This document shows, one piece after another, positions 35,460 through 46,823 of a stretch of DNA of 64,000 bases. Positions within the stretch are counted from its first letter, which is position 1. Each line of letters opens with the position of its first letter. The stretch is taken from NCBI GenBank assembly GCA_030770535.1, contig JASVEC010000001.1:62001-126000 (forward strand), in the 5' to 3' direction. Under the pieces are notes generated by a model. That model was not told the DNA's origin and made no database searches. It saw nothing but the letters and a program-made list of their open reading frames with translations. The position numbers and the translations under genes were made by a program. Origin of the DNA: Batkoa obscura (Eukaryota > Entomophthoromycota > Entomophthoromycetes > Entomophthorales > Batkoaceae).

Positions 35460-37854
35460 ATGAATTATAATCGCTTAAACCCATACCCCAAACAACGAGG
35501 AGGAAATGGACAAGATAATCAAAAATATTTAAATAACTATCGTGGGGGACCTAATACTCGAGAACATGGACGTAATAATATACGTTCCAATCGTGTTGGT
35601 TACCACCATAAAAGCAACAGTAACGGTTGGCCAAATAATAATAATAATAATATGAATTTTAATAGAAATACTTATGAACAAAGTTATGAAAAACCAAATT
35701 ATAATGCTTTTGTTAGGAATCAAGTTATTTCAAAGAGTTCAAAAGGTATGCATTTAATTTTAAAACCAGTGTGTCAAAATTACAATAGTTAAATGAAAAT
35801 ATTAAAAAAAAACAATCAAATCTTTGCGTAGTTAAAAATTTTATATTTGATTTAAAGATAGTTAAAACATATTACTTATTAAATTTTTTTAAAAGATTCA
35901 TCCAAAGCAGATAAACATGTAATAATTGAAAAATCAAGAGAAAATCCAGTACGTTGTTTATTTATAAGAAATATTGAGGTATATAACTATTGTTGATATT
36001 TTTTCGAATAATATCTAAAGCTTTTATTATTTAAAATATTTTTTATTTTATTCAAATTCATCTATTAAAGAGTGGAACACATGAGTCCGAATTGCTTGAT
36101 TTCTTTACGCCTTTTGGTGAGATTAAAACAACAGTGTATCATGATACAAAAGGTGTACTTTATATAACCTTTGTAAGTAAATTTCATTATTTTAAAAAAA
36201 TCAATACTTTGGTATAATATCCAATACTTTGTTAAAATCAGAAGCTATTTCTAGTTATATAAAGCCATTAATAAAATACTTATCTATTCTTTATAGTATG
36301 ATATTCGTGCAGCAATACAAGCTAAAGTTAGTGTTGATGGAATGAGCTTTAAATCAAAAACGGTATGTATAATTTTAAAAAGATGCTAATAAAAACTAAT
36401 GTTAATTAAATAGCTTGATGTACATTATTCTTTTTTCAAGGCAGGTACTGATTTCACCCTACCACCTGCAGGTATAGATAATCAGGTATTTTAATACAAA
36501 TATTATATAACAAAAAATAATTTCCTTTTTATAAGGGTTCGATTAAAATTGCATTTCCAAGTAACAGTGTCCCAACTGAAGAATATTTATATAATTTTTT
36601 TTCACAATTTGGCGAAATCGAAGATATCATTACTTGTGAAATTCCAAGGTAATAGTTATAACTAAACATCGATGATTGTTTATACTAATTTAATCAAAAT
36701 AGCACTAAGATTATTTCGTTTTTTGATGCTAGAGCATCACATGATGTCAAACACAAAGTCAATTGGGAATCTTTTGGTGTCCTTCCAACAGCATTTGATT
36801 TAGCATGGGATCCTCGTAGGTAAGTGTTTAACTATGATTATCAGACAAAGTATTTATATACTGTTTAGTTATAGTCAACCTGAAGCTGGTAAAGTAAAAA
36901 GTAAGGCTAAAAGTAAAACACTTAGTCCAAAGTATAAAAATGAAAGAAATTATGAAAGAAATTACTATGACAATCAAAACTATTATAATGAACCACAAAA
37001 TAATAACTCTTATTATAATAATAATACCTATGACTCAAATGCAACACCAGTGAACAATTATACTTCAGCTTATGCTTACGATTCACCTGGTAAAAGAAGT
37101 TATAACAATGATGATAACAATGGTATTATTGAATATAACCCAGCATCAACTTTACCTCATCAAAATACTGCAAAAAGAAACTTGGCTACTAAAGAAGTAA
37201 TTAAAACTAAAACTCTATTAATTAATTTAATTAATTGTATTTTAGATGACTTATAATGATTATAATAACTATAGCAAACAAGAATTAAAAGGAGAACCTC
37301 AGTTATCTCAATTTGAGGCTTATCAAAACAAATTTCAAATTAATAAGAAACAAGAAGAAATTGAAGCAGATTCTTATAATCCAGAATCATCCTTAAATCA
37401 ACTTGATAAAATAGCTGAAAAACAAAATCATTTAAGTTATGATAAAGGTAAATTTATATTATAAAATGTCAATATAAAATATTAACAAGTCCTAAAAGAT
37501 AATTATTATAACCCAAATTATAATAATAATGGCTTAAATACTAATTATTATAACAAAGTGGGAGTAAGTAAGAAAAATGATTATAGCAAATATAATGAAG
37601 ATAAAAATTTAGTATCAGAATATTTAAACAATTTAAATAAAACAGTAGAAAATAAAATAACTAATAATACTACTGTTGTAAAAGAAATAAATAATAGTAA
37701 TGAAACTAGTTGGAATGAAACTAGAAAAGCACCAGAAAATAATAATATGCAACAAGTATCTACACTACTTGAATTATTGGTAACTATAATAATATTCTTT
37801 TAAAACTATTAAATTAATTCGCTTGTTTAGGCTAAAGTTGGAGATAAAAAATAA
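35460..37854 (+). CDS. Mei2-like RNA-binding protein (two RRMs)
   Basis: Eleven exons: 35460-35745, 35896-35978, 36071-36172, 36297-36362, 36414-36485, 36536-36648, 36703-36819, 36869-37196, 37246-37447, 37499-37779, 37831-37854. They encode 557 residues with consistent phases. RRM1 (about 114-182) has RCLFIRNIE as RNP2 and TKGVLYITFYDIRAA as RNP1. The LDVHYS motif and linker (180-203) are typical of the Mei2/AML family. RRM2 (204-280) has GSIKIAF and TKIISFFDARAS. Family members bind RNA and steer meiosis or differentiation. The C-terminal half is Asn/Tyr/Lys-rich and disordered, and I cannot find the third C-terminal RRM that defines classical Mei2. Either that domain was lost or this is a shorter relative. 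Confidence 0.85.
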
Positions 37855-38964
37855 ATAATCACGTGGTATAATTTAAAATTAATATGATTATTTGCACATT
37901 ATTTTATTATCTTTCAAAGTGATAAATATTAATATATCTTCCTCTCAATATAAATAAAATTTTAATCGCTTTTATTTTTTTCAAAGTTGTATACTCTTAT
38001 TTTCAATCAAACCAATTTTTTTATTAGTTTTTGTTTGTATGATCATGCTTAAAATAAGCTATCTTTTTCGAAAATTATCAGATCAAAATCTTTAAAGTTA
38101 AATTCAATTTCTAATAAAAAACTATCAAATTCTAAAGTTGACGAGGTTCTATTTTGAATATTAATGAATAAATGAATACTAATAAAAATTATAGAGTATA
38201 GAGAGATAAATTCAAAGGAAAGGGTTCAAATAAGTATATAATAGAATTTTTACAACAGAAATAGTATAAGAGTATTCAACTTTAAATAAAGATTAAAATG
38301 TGAGAATATTTTTAATTCTAATAATTTATCATATTTATGCAAAATAAGTTGAAAAAATTCTTAAAAAGCCTAGCCCCAAGTATTTGAAATTTTTGAGCAA
38401 AAAAAATATGCCCATATACTTTCGATCAAAACATGAAATGTAAAATCTTATTCAACTTTAATTTTTTCTTTAAAAATTTCTTATTTTTTATAAAAAAAGA
38501 TACTGTTGCCGCTTTGATATTTTCACTATGGTTTATGGTATGTAGGTAAGTTTCAAACCTGGTTAACATTGTCGCTAAAACTTCCCAGTTTGAGTTAGTG
38601 TTAGCTTTGGAATATTCACATACAAATCTCATTTTTGTTCTATTGATACTTTTTATGCAACCTAAAATTAAAATATTATCAATCAAATACTAGGAACAAT
38701 GTCAATTATTTTCATAGGGTTTGTACTTAGTTTCCGTTTTTCAGAAGGAGCTGAGACCGGAAAATAATTGAACCTTGGGTTTAAACTGATCTTGGATGCA
38801 GTATAGTGTTATCTTTTTTAAATTTAATATGATCTAATTTTCAAAAGGGGTTTATAATAGTTTAGGGTTGAAAGTTTATTTTATATCCAATTTAAAAATC
38901 CATATTATCTTGACTAAAAAATCCTTATTCTTTTTTTATTAATGATTATGGTTTTATCATATAA

Positions 38965-39239
38965 TTTCCCGCCTTTTTCTTACTTTATTATACAGACGAA
39001 TATTATTTAATAAATTGGAATGAACGCGACAATGACTATACGATTTCCTACTTTATTTAATTTACCATTTTCCGCCTTGCTATTTCAATATCGTAATTAT
39101 ATTTTCCACCTTTATATTTAAATATCACACTTCATTTTCCACCTTAATTAATTTTAATCATTTTAGTACAAAAAAATTCTAGTTTATTATCATAAATTTT
39201 CATTTCCCGCTTTACATTCAACCTCGAATTTTCCACCTT
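38965..39239 (+). promoter_or_regulatory. Cluster of TTTYCCRCCTT boxes
   Basis: Seven near-identical boxes: TTTCCCGCCTT 38965, TTTCCTACTTT 39044, TTTTCCGCCTT 39068, TTTTCCACCTT 39102 and 39135, TTTCCCGCTTT 39203, TTTTCCACCTT 39229. All point the same way toward the downstream gene. Two contain TTTCCCGC, which fits the E2F consensus TTTSSCGC. They end just before a TATA box. Confidence 0.6.
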
Positions 39240-39248
39240 TTCAAAAGT

Positions 39249-39256
39249 ATAAATAT
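39249..39256 (+). promoter_or_regulatory. TATA box of hydroxylase gene
   Basis: TATAAATA overlaps an upstream in-frame ATG at 39255, so transcription should start after that codon. The ATG at 39291 is therefore preferred as start. Confidence 0.5.
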
Positions 39257-39290
39257 GAACCAGTTGACCATTTTTAAAAAAAATAAAAGA

Positions 39291-40209
39291 ATGTCTTCTC
39301 CAGTTAATTTTATAAAAGATCGAGCTTCCTTTATTGGTCTTTTTTTAAGCTATCATTTAATAACAAGCACTACTTTAAGTCAGCAACTATGGACTAAATT
39401 GATAACTAACTTTAGTGAATTTAATATTACATTATTTGGTACTGCTATAGTATCAATTATATTTTATATGAGTTTCAGTTCAGTATTAGCTTACATTGAT
39501 TTTATAATGATGCCAAGTTCTACAGCACTTGAACTTAAGGTACAGCCAAAATATCAACCTACTTGGTTCGACTATTCAAAAGCCATACCAGTAATTTTAT
39601 TTAACTTAGTTGTACTTGGGGTGCCTTATGGTTATTTTGTATTTTATATGTTTCATCCCACTTCTGCATTTAATAATAAATCAGGGGAATTATACTTTAC
39701 TGAATTACCAAATACTAGTAAAGTGATGTTCGATGTTATGATCTGTGTTTTGATCGAAGAAATTTTATTTTATTATTCCCATCGTTTGTTTCATTTACCT
39801 TTCTTTTATTCCAAATTCCATAAAAAACATCATGAATTTACTGCTCCTATCGGTATTTCTGGTATGCTTTATATTATATTTTATAAATAATGATACTAAC
39901 TTTTACATAGCTGTATATACCACTCCACTTGATTTTCTAGTTAGCAATATCACTCCATTATTGGTTGGTCCCATTGTGCTACAATCCCATCCAGTAACGG
40001 TATGGGTTTATTTTATAGTAGCAATTATTAACACCGTGATTACCCATGGTGGTTATACTATTCCTGGGTTCCCAAATCCCAAATTACATGACTTTCATCA
40101 TGAAACTTTTAATAACATGTATGGTGTCATTGGCTTATTGGACTTTGTCCATGGTACCGATGATAAATTCCGTGCAAGATATAATAAGATCGATACTAAG
40201 GTGGAGTAA
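39291..40209 (+). CDS. Sterol desaturase / fatty-acid hydroxylase family protein (ERG25-like)
   Basis: Membrane di-iron oxygenase of the ERG25/C5-desaturase/FAXDC2 superfamily, expected in the ER. Two exons, 39291-39861 and 39911-40209, over a 49-bp intron, give 289 residues (301 if the ATG at 39255 were used). The three histidine clusters are present: HRLFH, HKKHHEF and the C-terminal HDFHHETF, followed by DFVHGTD as in C4-methylsterol oxidases. About four hydrophobic segments surround them. The substrate may be a 4-methylsterol or another lipid; this family includes several specificities and the exact one cannot be fixed by eye. The TATA box overlaps the upstream ATG, which supports the shorter form. 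A striking array of TTTYCCRCCTT boxes lies directly upstream. Confidence 0.88.
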
Positions 40210-40807
40210 TTAATTGTTGTTTTGTTTAAATAAATTAGTATCTTATCATATCAAATTTTTATAAGTTTTAAATTGTATTTTTTGTAATTAAAATAACTCT
40301 TTAAACGTGACCGATTAATTCTTTAATTTTTTAGAATTGGAGATCAAGAATTTCTTAAAATAAACTACAGCACTATTAGCCTATCGCGGCTATAGGAAGA
40401 AAGATATTTGAACAATTCGATAAAATATTCTAACAATAACTATATAAATATAAACAAAATATAGAGTACTGCGACAAAAACTTTAGAAATTTAACTGCTT
40501 TAATTCTATTAGAATTCTTTTACTTTCTTTAGTTTTGCTTTTATTCATTATTAAAGATATCTTCCAACATGTTGTTCAAGTATTTTTCTTATTATAGTCG
40601 TGATAGTTTAAAAACACCGTATCCAAAATTAATAAAAAAATATTTCAATACATTGATAAAGCATTTGAGAGTTTTAGCCCCTTTACGATTTAAAAAAATA
40701 ATATTGCAAAATTTATTTTCTAACCTTTCGCTTTAAAGCAAAAGTTAATTTGTGCGTTATATTTTTTAAGTTTCATTTTGAGTTATTTATTTTTCACAGT
40801 ATTTAAA

Positions 40808-41953
40808 ATGAAGATGGATAAAAATAAAAAATTTAACAACAAAAGAGAAATAAAAGAGATAGAAGAGGATATTGATAGTGACAATATGGAAATAAACGAA
40901 GATATCGAAAGTATAGATGATGAAGTCAATAGTCTCGGAGACTCTGATATCGAAGATGATATTAGAGATGATTTTGAAGCAGATGATAACGAGGCAATGG
41001 AGGAAGAAGACATGGCATCTTCAGATGAGTCAATTATGGACAGTCCAGAGAAAGAGGATATTAAGGCTCAAATAAATGGTACTTTTAATTTAATTAATTA
41101 TGATTCACATATAACGTTATTTAGAAAAGTTAAAAGAAAAGTTACTTGAGATAGAAGAAATAATATTTAATGAAAATTATTCAAATGCCCTCAAAAGCAA
41201 ATTAAATTTAATAAAAAAAGGTAGACCTAAATTCTAATGAATTAATTAACTAATAGCATAACTTTAAGCCCAGACTAATACTAAAGCAAACGAAAGAATA
41301 AATAACTTGGAGAAAAAGACAATACATTTATTTAATAAAGTGTTGGAAACTTTATACAAAGTTTGTCCTGATTATAAAACCTCAGCCAACTTGATTAACG
41401 AACAAGTAATTGAAGTAAGTCCTTGTTTTTAACTTTTATTTCATATGGTCTAATAAGTTAAGGATGCGATTAAAAATGTAGGCAGTGATTATAGCGGTGA
41501 AGCAATCATGAATAAAATGTGGCAACCTATAAGTTTAGCAAATATTAAGTTACAACGTTCCATGTTTTCATTAGAAGGCGATAAAACTTTTTTGGTAGCT
41601 ATTATTTAAGTTGTAAGTTAATGTATCATTTAACCATCAATTAATAGGAAGCGATAAACATTGAACAAGCCAAAGAAAAAGAAAAAGAAAAGTTAAAGAC
41701 AATGTTCCATAGTTATTATATGGATCAGGTAACGTCTAGTTTTGGAGATGATTTGGATAAACTCAGAGAGGTAAATTATTTTGTATATTGATTTTTATAC
41801 TAACATTTGTTAAACAATCAACAGGAGGAAGATTTTACTAATTCTAAATTACAAATTTTAATTGATTCTTTACAACAAGGTATTTGTATATTTTCAGATA
41901 GTGATAAAGAACTCATTTTATCTACTAATGATAACCAAATGGAAAGTGATTAA
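40808..41953 (+). CDS. Acidic coiled-coil protein, function unknown
   Basis: Six exons (40808-41078, 41125-41220, 41269-41414, 41463-41594, 41648-41770, 41825-41953) join in phase to 298 residues. The N terminus has a short basic patch (KMDKNKKFNNKREIKEIE) followed by about 65 residues very rich in Asp, Glu and Ser. Then come helical, charged segments (EKLKEKLLEIEEIIFNE, ANERINNLEKKTIHLFNKVL) and a conserved-looking block with MNKMWQPISLANIKLQRSMF. A basic-plus-acidic head of this kind is common in nuclear or nucleolar proteins, but I do not recognise the family. The first three exon junctions were chosen by phase and consensus GT...AG and are the least certain part. Confidence 0.65.
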
Positions 41954-43205
41954 AAAAGTACGGCTTATTAATTCTTTATAGAAAATAAAGTAATAGATTT
42001 TTATTTAAGTTTAAATTTACTATTTCATACACTTAATGCAACCTAAAATAATAACGTGGTTATTATATTGAAATGTTTCCTTTATAGACACTCAATTTTA
42101 AAGGCAATGATAAAATCTATATGGTTTATTTGATTTCCCTTCAAAGGATTTATAAATACAGCCTTTAAATAATAACACATGAAAATTCTATTGGCCATAT
42201 TAACTGGTTAAGACGTTTTTTAACTGCTTTAGCTTTACTTTCTTTTCATCTTCCGCTCTATCCCTTTATTAATAGATATACTATAATCTTATGGCATATA
42301 AAGGATAGCTAAAATTACGGGTAAGTTTTAGTGAAATATCATTTTATATTATATCTGATTGAATAAGATAATTAAATTTACAATTTTAATTTATTTGCTT
42401 TAAGTTGATTATCGACTGTGAATACTCAAATGTATAGTCAAACAAGTATTTGACTTATTAGAGCCTTGGTGTTATTTTATTATATTCTACTACATTTTTC
42501 AAAACTTATTTGCAGCTTTTCTCTGGTTGCTAGTTTTCTGCATAAGATAAAAATCACAGATTAAAAGTTTTACTCGGATCGGATTTATAGTTAGTATTAG
42601 TAATGTGAATATTATTCATTTTACAGTATAATAAAATGAATATTATAAAAATAAACTGTTATACGTATTTCTTTTTTAAAGTATAAAAATCTATAAAAAA
42701 AACTTTATAAACATAGTAATTTTCCTAAACTGATTAAAAACTTTTACAAAAAACCACCCCGTGATATTTTTTTAAATACTGTAGGGTTTTCAATTTAGGT
42801 GTAACTAAGTTAGATCTTTTTTCATCCGATAAACACAGTTTTTATAGATCCTTGATTTCCGAATCGACAGATTTGATTGCGATAAATTGCATAGAATATA
42901 AGCTTTTAGAGACATCCTTTACTTAAGATTTTGACGGTTACATGACGATTTTAGCAGCTTTTTTGAGACCCCGATTTCCTGACTTGATTGAGACTTAAAT
43001 CCTGGGCTTTGGAATTGTTGGCAGTGATTATACCAAATATGCCATACGATCCCAAAATCGATAAGTATTGGTTAACCATAAACTTGATTTTTGATTTTAC
43101 AAATTTTATTTCTAAAGTTTAATTTATAGCTTAGTCAAATAAAATCATTCTTATCAAATAATCTAGAGATGAAATTAAAGTTTAAAGTTGTGAAATGCAA
43201 TATAT

Positions 43206-43304
43206 GGGGATGTATTTTTTTGTTTAAGAATTTCACTAGCAGTTTTTCCACTCAAATAGTGCTTAAAAAATGGAAAAAATAATGAAACCAAAAAAAACAT
43301 CCTC
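43206..43304 (+). mobile_element. MITE-A copy 14
   Basis: Starts GGGGATGTATTTTTTTG and ends AACATCCTC. It faces copy 15 only 40 bp away in the opposite direction. Confidence 0.85.
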
Positions 43305-43344
43305 AAATTAAGTATAATAAAATTTAAGAAAAAAGCTATCATAT

Positions 43345-43440
43345 GGGGATGTTTTTTTGGTTTTATTATTTTTTCTATTTTTTAAGCACTATTTGAGTGG
43401 AAAGATTGTCAGTAAAATTCTTAAACAAAAAATACATCCC
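43345..43440 (-). mobile_element. MITE-A copy 15
   Basis: Begins GGGGATGTTTTTTTGG and ends TACATCCC; inverted relative to copy 14, so the pair could fold into a long hairpin. Confidence 0.85.
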
Positions 43441-43692
43441 TATATAAATGAAAGTGTTTTGTAATTCTCGAAGGAATAACAAACTAACAACCCATTGGAA
43501 AATTTGGATGTAATGATAAAAAGATCCTCTTTACGCTTGAATAGAGTCACTTATTTCAGGAGCAGTAATGAAACGTCTATCTCTTTAACTTATCAAATTA
43601 CAAAAAAATCCCTACAACGAAAAAGCTCAGTTCGATCATATTCTTTTTTATATTGTGAGGTACCTTTAAATGTCCTTTAAATTTAATGATAT

Positions 43693-43789
43693 GGGGGTGT
43701 TTTTTTTGGCTTCATTATTTTTTCCGTTTTTTAAGCGCTATTTGCGGAAAAATTGTTAGTAAAATTCTTAAACAAAGAAGTACATCCCC
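43693..43789 (-). mobile_element. MITE-A copy 16
   Basis: Begins GGGGGTGTTTTTTTTGG and ends TACATCCCC, flanked by ATAT. Confidence 0.85.
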
Positions 43790-44496
43790 ATATTGAACAA
43801 TTTTGTCAAATTACTATAATTTGAAATATTCTTATTAATAATAAGCCTTTAGATTGTAAAATTTATTACACTTAAATTGTAAAAAGGAATCTATATAATT
43901 AAAAAAGCATATTTTTAACAAGAACCAAATAGTAAATGATTTTTAATACAATTTTATATACGCTTCATAAAACAAAGTAATTTTTATTTTTTAATATTTA
44001 ATATTTTAAAAAGGAAATTTATAAGTTTTTTAAATTCAAAGTGGCATACTCTATCATTTATTGCAAATTTGAATAATTCTAATTAAAATTGAAACCATAA
44101 TGAGTTATTTGTTTGAAATAATCATTTGTATAAAATAAATAAAAGTAAATTTATTTAATAAATATTTATTTGTCTTAGATACCATTCAGTTAGCCATTTA
44201 TTTTTTTTAAAATTGACTTTCTATATTTTCCAATAATTTTTTGTTTTAATATTCAATAATTTCTAACGTTACACGGCATAAATTAAATAAAACGTTGGAA
44301 TATAAAAATTGTGGTTTAGAATAAATACCACAATTCAACCCAATATCACTTTCCTTCCTTTCTCCTTAATTTTGTCTAATCTTTATACCTTAAACTTCTT
44401 CCAGAAATAAAACACATTGATGTTTTGTATCGATTTAAAAAATGGAATTTCTTAATGAGAGAGGTTATGACCCTTTCTGTCACAAAGCTTTCCACT

Positions 44497-44588
44497 ATTT
44501 TTTTTTGGCTTCATTACTTTTCCATTTTTAAGCGCTATTTAAGTGGAAAAACTGCTAGTAAAATTCTTAAACAAAAAAATACATCCCC
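44497..44588 (-). mobile_element. MITE-A copy 17
   Basis: Right terminus ACATCCCC next to ATAT is intact; the left GGGG terminus is missing. Confidence 0.75.
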
Positions 44589-45119
44589 ATATAAACTATT
44601 ACATTAATTTGGTGAAAAATCACAATGAAAAGTTAGAAAGCAGTAATTTTTTCTTTTTTAATAACTGCGAGTCTGTAAATCAAACTTGAGTTTTTCCTAG
44701 CTTTTGAATTACACTATTATTTAAAACTTATTATTGAACATTGGCTTTAAAAATACATCATTTTTAAATTTATCTTCATCAAATATAGAAAAGAAGCAAA
44801 GAATAATGTTAAAATTATCTATGATATAAAACTATATTTTAATAATAAAAGTGAACTAACAATTCCAACATAAGTTAAAACTATAAGTTTTAAATTAAGC
44901 TAAAACATTACTAATTTCAAAAAGATAATCAAAATTTAATAGTTTTTAAGTAAGTTGCTTAATATAGAGGTGATCGTCCAACTATCTCGCCATTTATGAT
45001 CGTTTGGTATTACTATTTATAGCCAATAAATAGATACCTCATTGCAGCATAATTTTACATTTAACTATATTATTCTTAAGTATAATTTCAAAAGTAAATG
45101 TATCCAAATAGAACTAAAA

Positions 45120-46823
45120 TTATAGTTCTTCAAGCTGACACATTTTTTTGAACCCCTCAATCAAACCGAGCAAGGTTTCTTCAGCTGTAGGTATAATTTG
45201 TTGACTAGGTAATAAAAATCCATAATCTTCTTCATGATTACCGCGTAATTCGATTGCATATGGATATTTAATATTGGCTTCATGAAATGCCCTAATTAAA
45301 GTTTATCTACTAAATTAGTCCAAATAACAAATATAATTACCAATCAACCCCACCACCTGCCGCCTTATAAATCGTATTACAAACCGAGCCTAATTTATAC
45401 TTTCGATGATGGACTTGTCGAATCTTATCGATTGAAGCTAACCCAACTTGATGTAAATTATTCACTCTGGTATTGTTCTAATAAAAGTAATACAAACTTT
45501 AATTCATTTTTATTCAAAGTAAATGGACTCACTTTCACATCACATGTGTATCCATAGGGATACATAAATAATTGGCCGTAAGCATGAAAATCAATATAAC
45601 TTATTATATTCGTTTGGTTTAATAAAAACTGCTTTAAATGTTGAAGTTCAACGGCTTCGAAGGATGAATTACCATTATACGATTCTTGACATGGTTCTTT
45701 GTTGTTTTTGGTATCCCAATGAAAAGACTATTAAAGTATTATTAAATGTGCCATTATTTTACTAGTTATTTTTTGCTTTACCCAATTTCTATTTAAATCC
45801 TGTTAAGATAAACAATTAGTTCCAATACTGATTAATAAATACTATTTAGACTGCTTACAATACCAACACAGTTTCTATCCTTCTTCTTATTCCTCCCATT
45901 GATAGTCTGCCTATTCTTTCTCCATAATCTATCTTTTTTGAAACTATAATCGTACCCATCGATATTTAGAATAGGTAAGAATACAATATTGAATTTCTGA
46001 TTGATCAATTCAATTTGCTCTGTATATTCAGATTCTTTAGGTGAAAAGATGTTTTTCATTAAATATGTTACTACCGCCTATTGTATTAAATATTAAACTA
46101 TTTTATCACTATAAACATTGTACTTACAACACTTATCCATTCTATCAATTATTAGTATAAAGAAAAAAACTAATAGATTAAATTACCTCTAGCATGAATT
46201 CCTCCTTGAATTAAAATAATAGGTTTACTGTTATCCATAGCCTGGTTATAAAAAACTTTAATAGGTAAATTCAAATACGAATGGCCAATGGTTAATGATT
46301 TATAATTTTGAAAATAAGTGTATATAGTATCATAGTTTGAATACATATTAAAAAATGGCTGCTCTTTTAATGGTAACGTAGTATTTTTATTTTTATTTTT
46401 ATTTTTATTTCTATTAGTCATAATAAAATTCTTTTTTAATTGAGCTTGTTGATTTTGTTGATCTTCTATTGTTTTGCCTAAATTTGAAATAATTACTTTA
46501 TACTCTATATCTTTATCTTTTATATATTCCATGAGTCTGCTTTGCTCCTCTTGTTTTATTATTACGTCCATTTGCTCGTCATATATTTCTTTCCATCGAT
46601 GTTGATTATTATCAGCAGTAGTGCCATTGAAACTTCTATCGCTATCATTGTTATTTTCAATAAAGCTGATTAAATAATTAAAGAATTGATGTGAGGTAGT
46701 AAATGATTTTAATTGATTATTATAATAAATTCGAAGTAAACTATAATTGTCATAATTCATTGATATAACAATTGATAGTATTATTGCAATGTAAAATATT
46801 ATTCCTTGATTTATTAGTTTCAT
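45120..46823 (-). CDS. M14A zinc carboxypeptidase (carboxypeptidase-A type)
   Basis: Secreted metallo-exopeptidase removing C-terminal residues. Seven exons read right to left: 46187-46823, 46128-46141, 45859-46077, 45782-45799, 45533-45727, 45341-45477, 45120-45291; 463 residues, all phases agree. After an N-terminal signal or anchor (IIFYIAIILSIVIS) comes a long low-complexity pro-region, then the catalytic domain. Zinc ligands are His210 and Glu213 (GGIHARE) and His344 (IDFHAYG). The substrate-binding DLNRNW is at 291-296, Tyr398 in TIYKAAGGGVDW, general base Glu421 in YAIEL. Val405 at the position equivalent to 255 suggests preference for hydrophobic rather than basic C-terminal residues. 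Two micro-exons of 14 and 18 nt encode parts of active-site motifs. Confidence 0.92.
46390..46415 (-). repeat. In-frame (TTTTTA)n repeat
   Basis: Six-base repeats encode alternating Asn-Lys in the carboxypeptidase pro-region; length changes here would stay in frame. Confidence 0.6.

Larger units (their letters stand above)
37855..39290. other. Interval before the hydroxylase gene
   Basis: The last 330 bases carry a cluster of pyrimidine-rich boxes. An 86-codon minus-strand open frame at 38426-38686 has no recognisable family and is not called. Confidence 0.5.
41954..45119. other. Intergenic interval with four MITE-A copies
   Basis: No coding frame supported. MITE-A copies 14-17 occupy 43206-44588; the remainder is AT-rich spacer. 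Confidence 0.65.

Noticed and set aside
38426-38686. 86-codon minus-strand open frame
   Set aside because: Composition is less A/T-driven than other spurious frames, but no motif or neighbour supports a gene, and I recognise no family.
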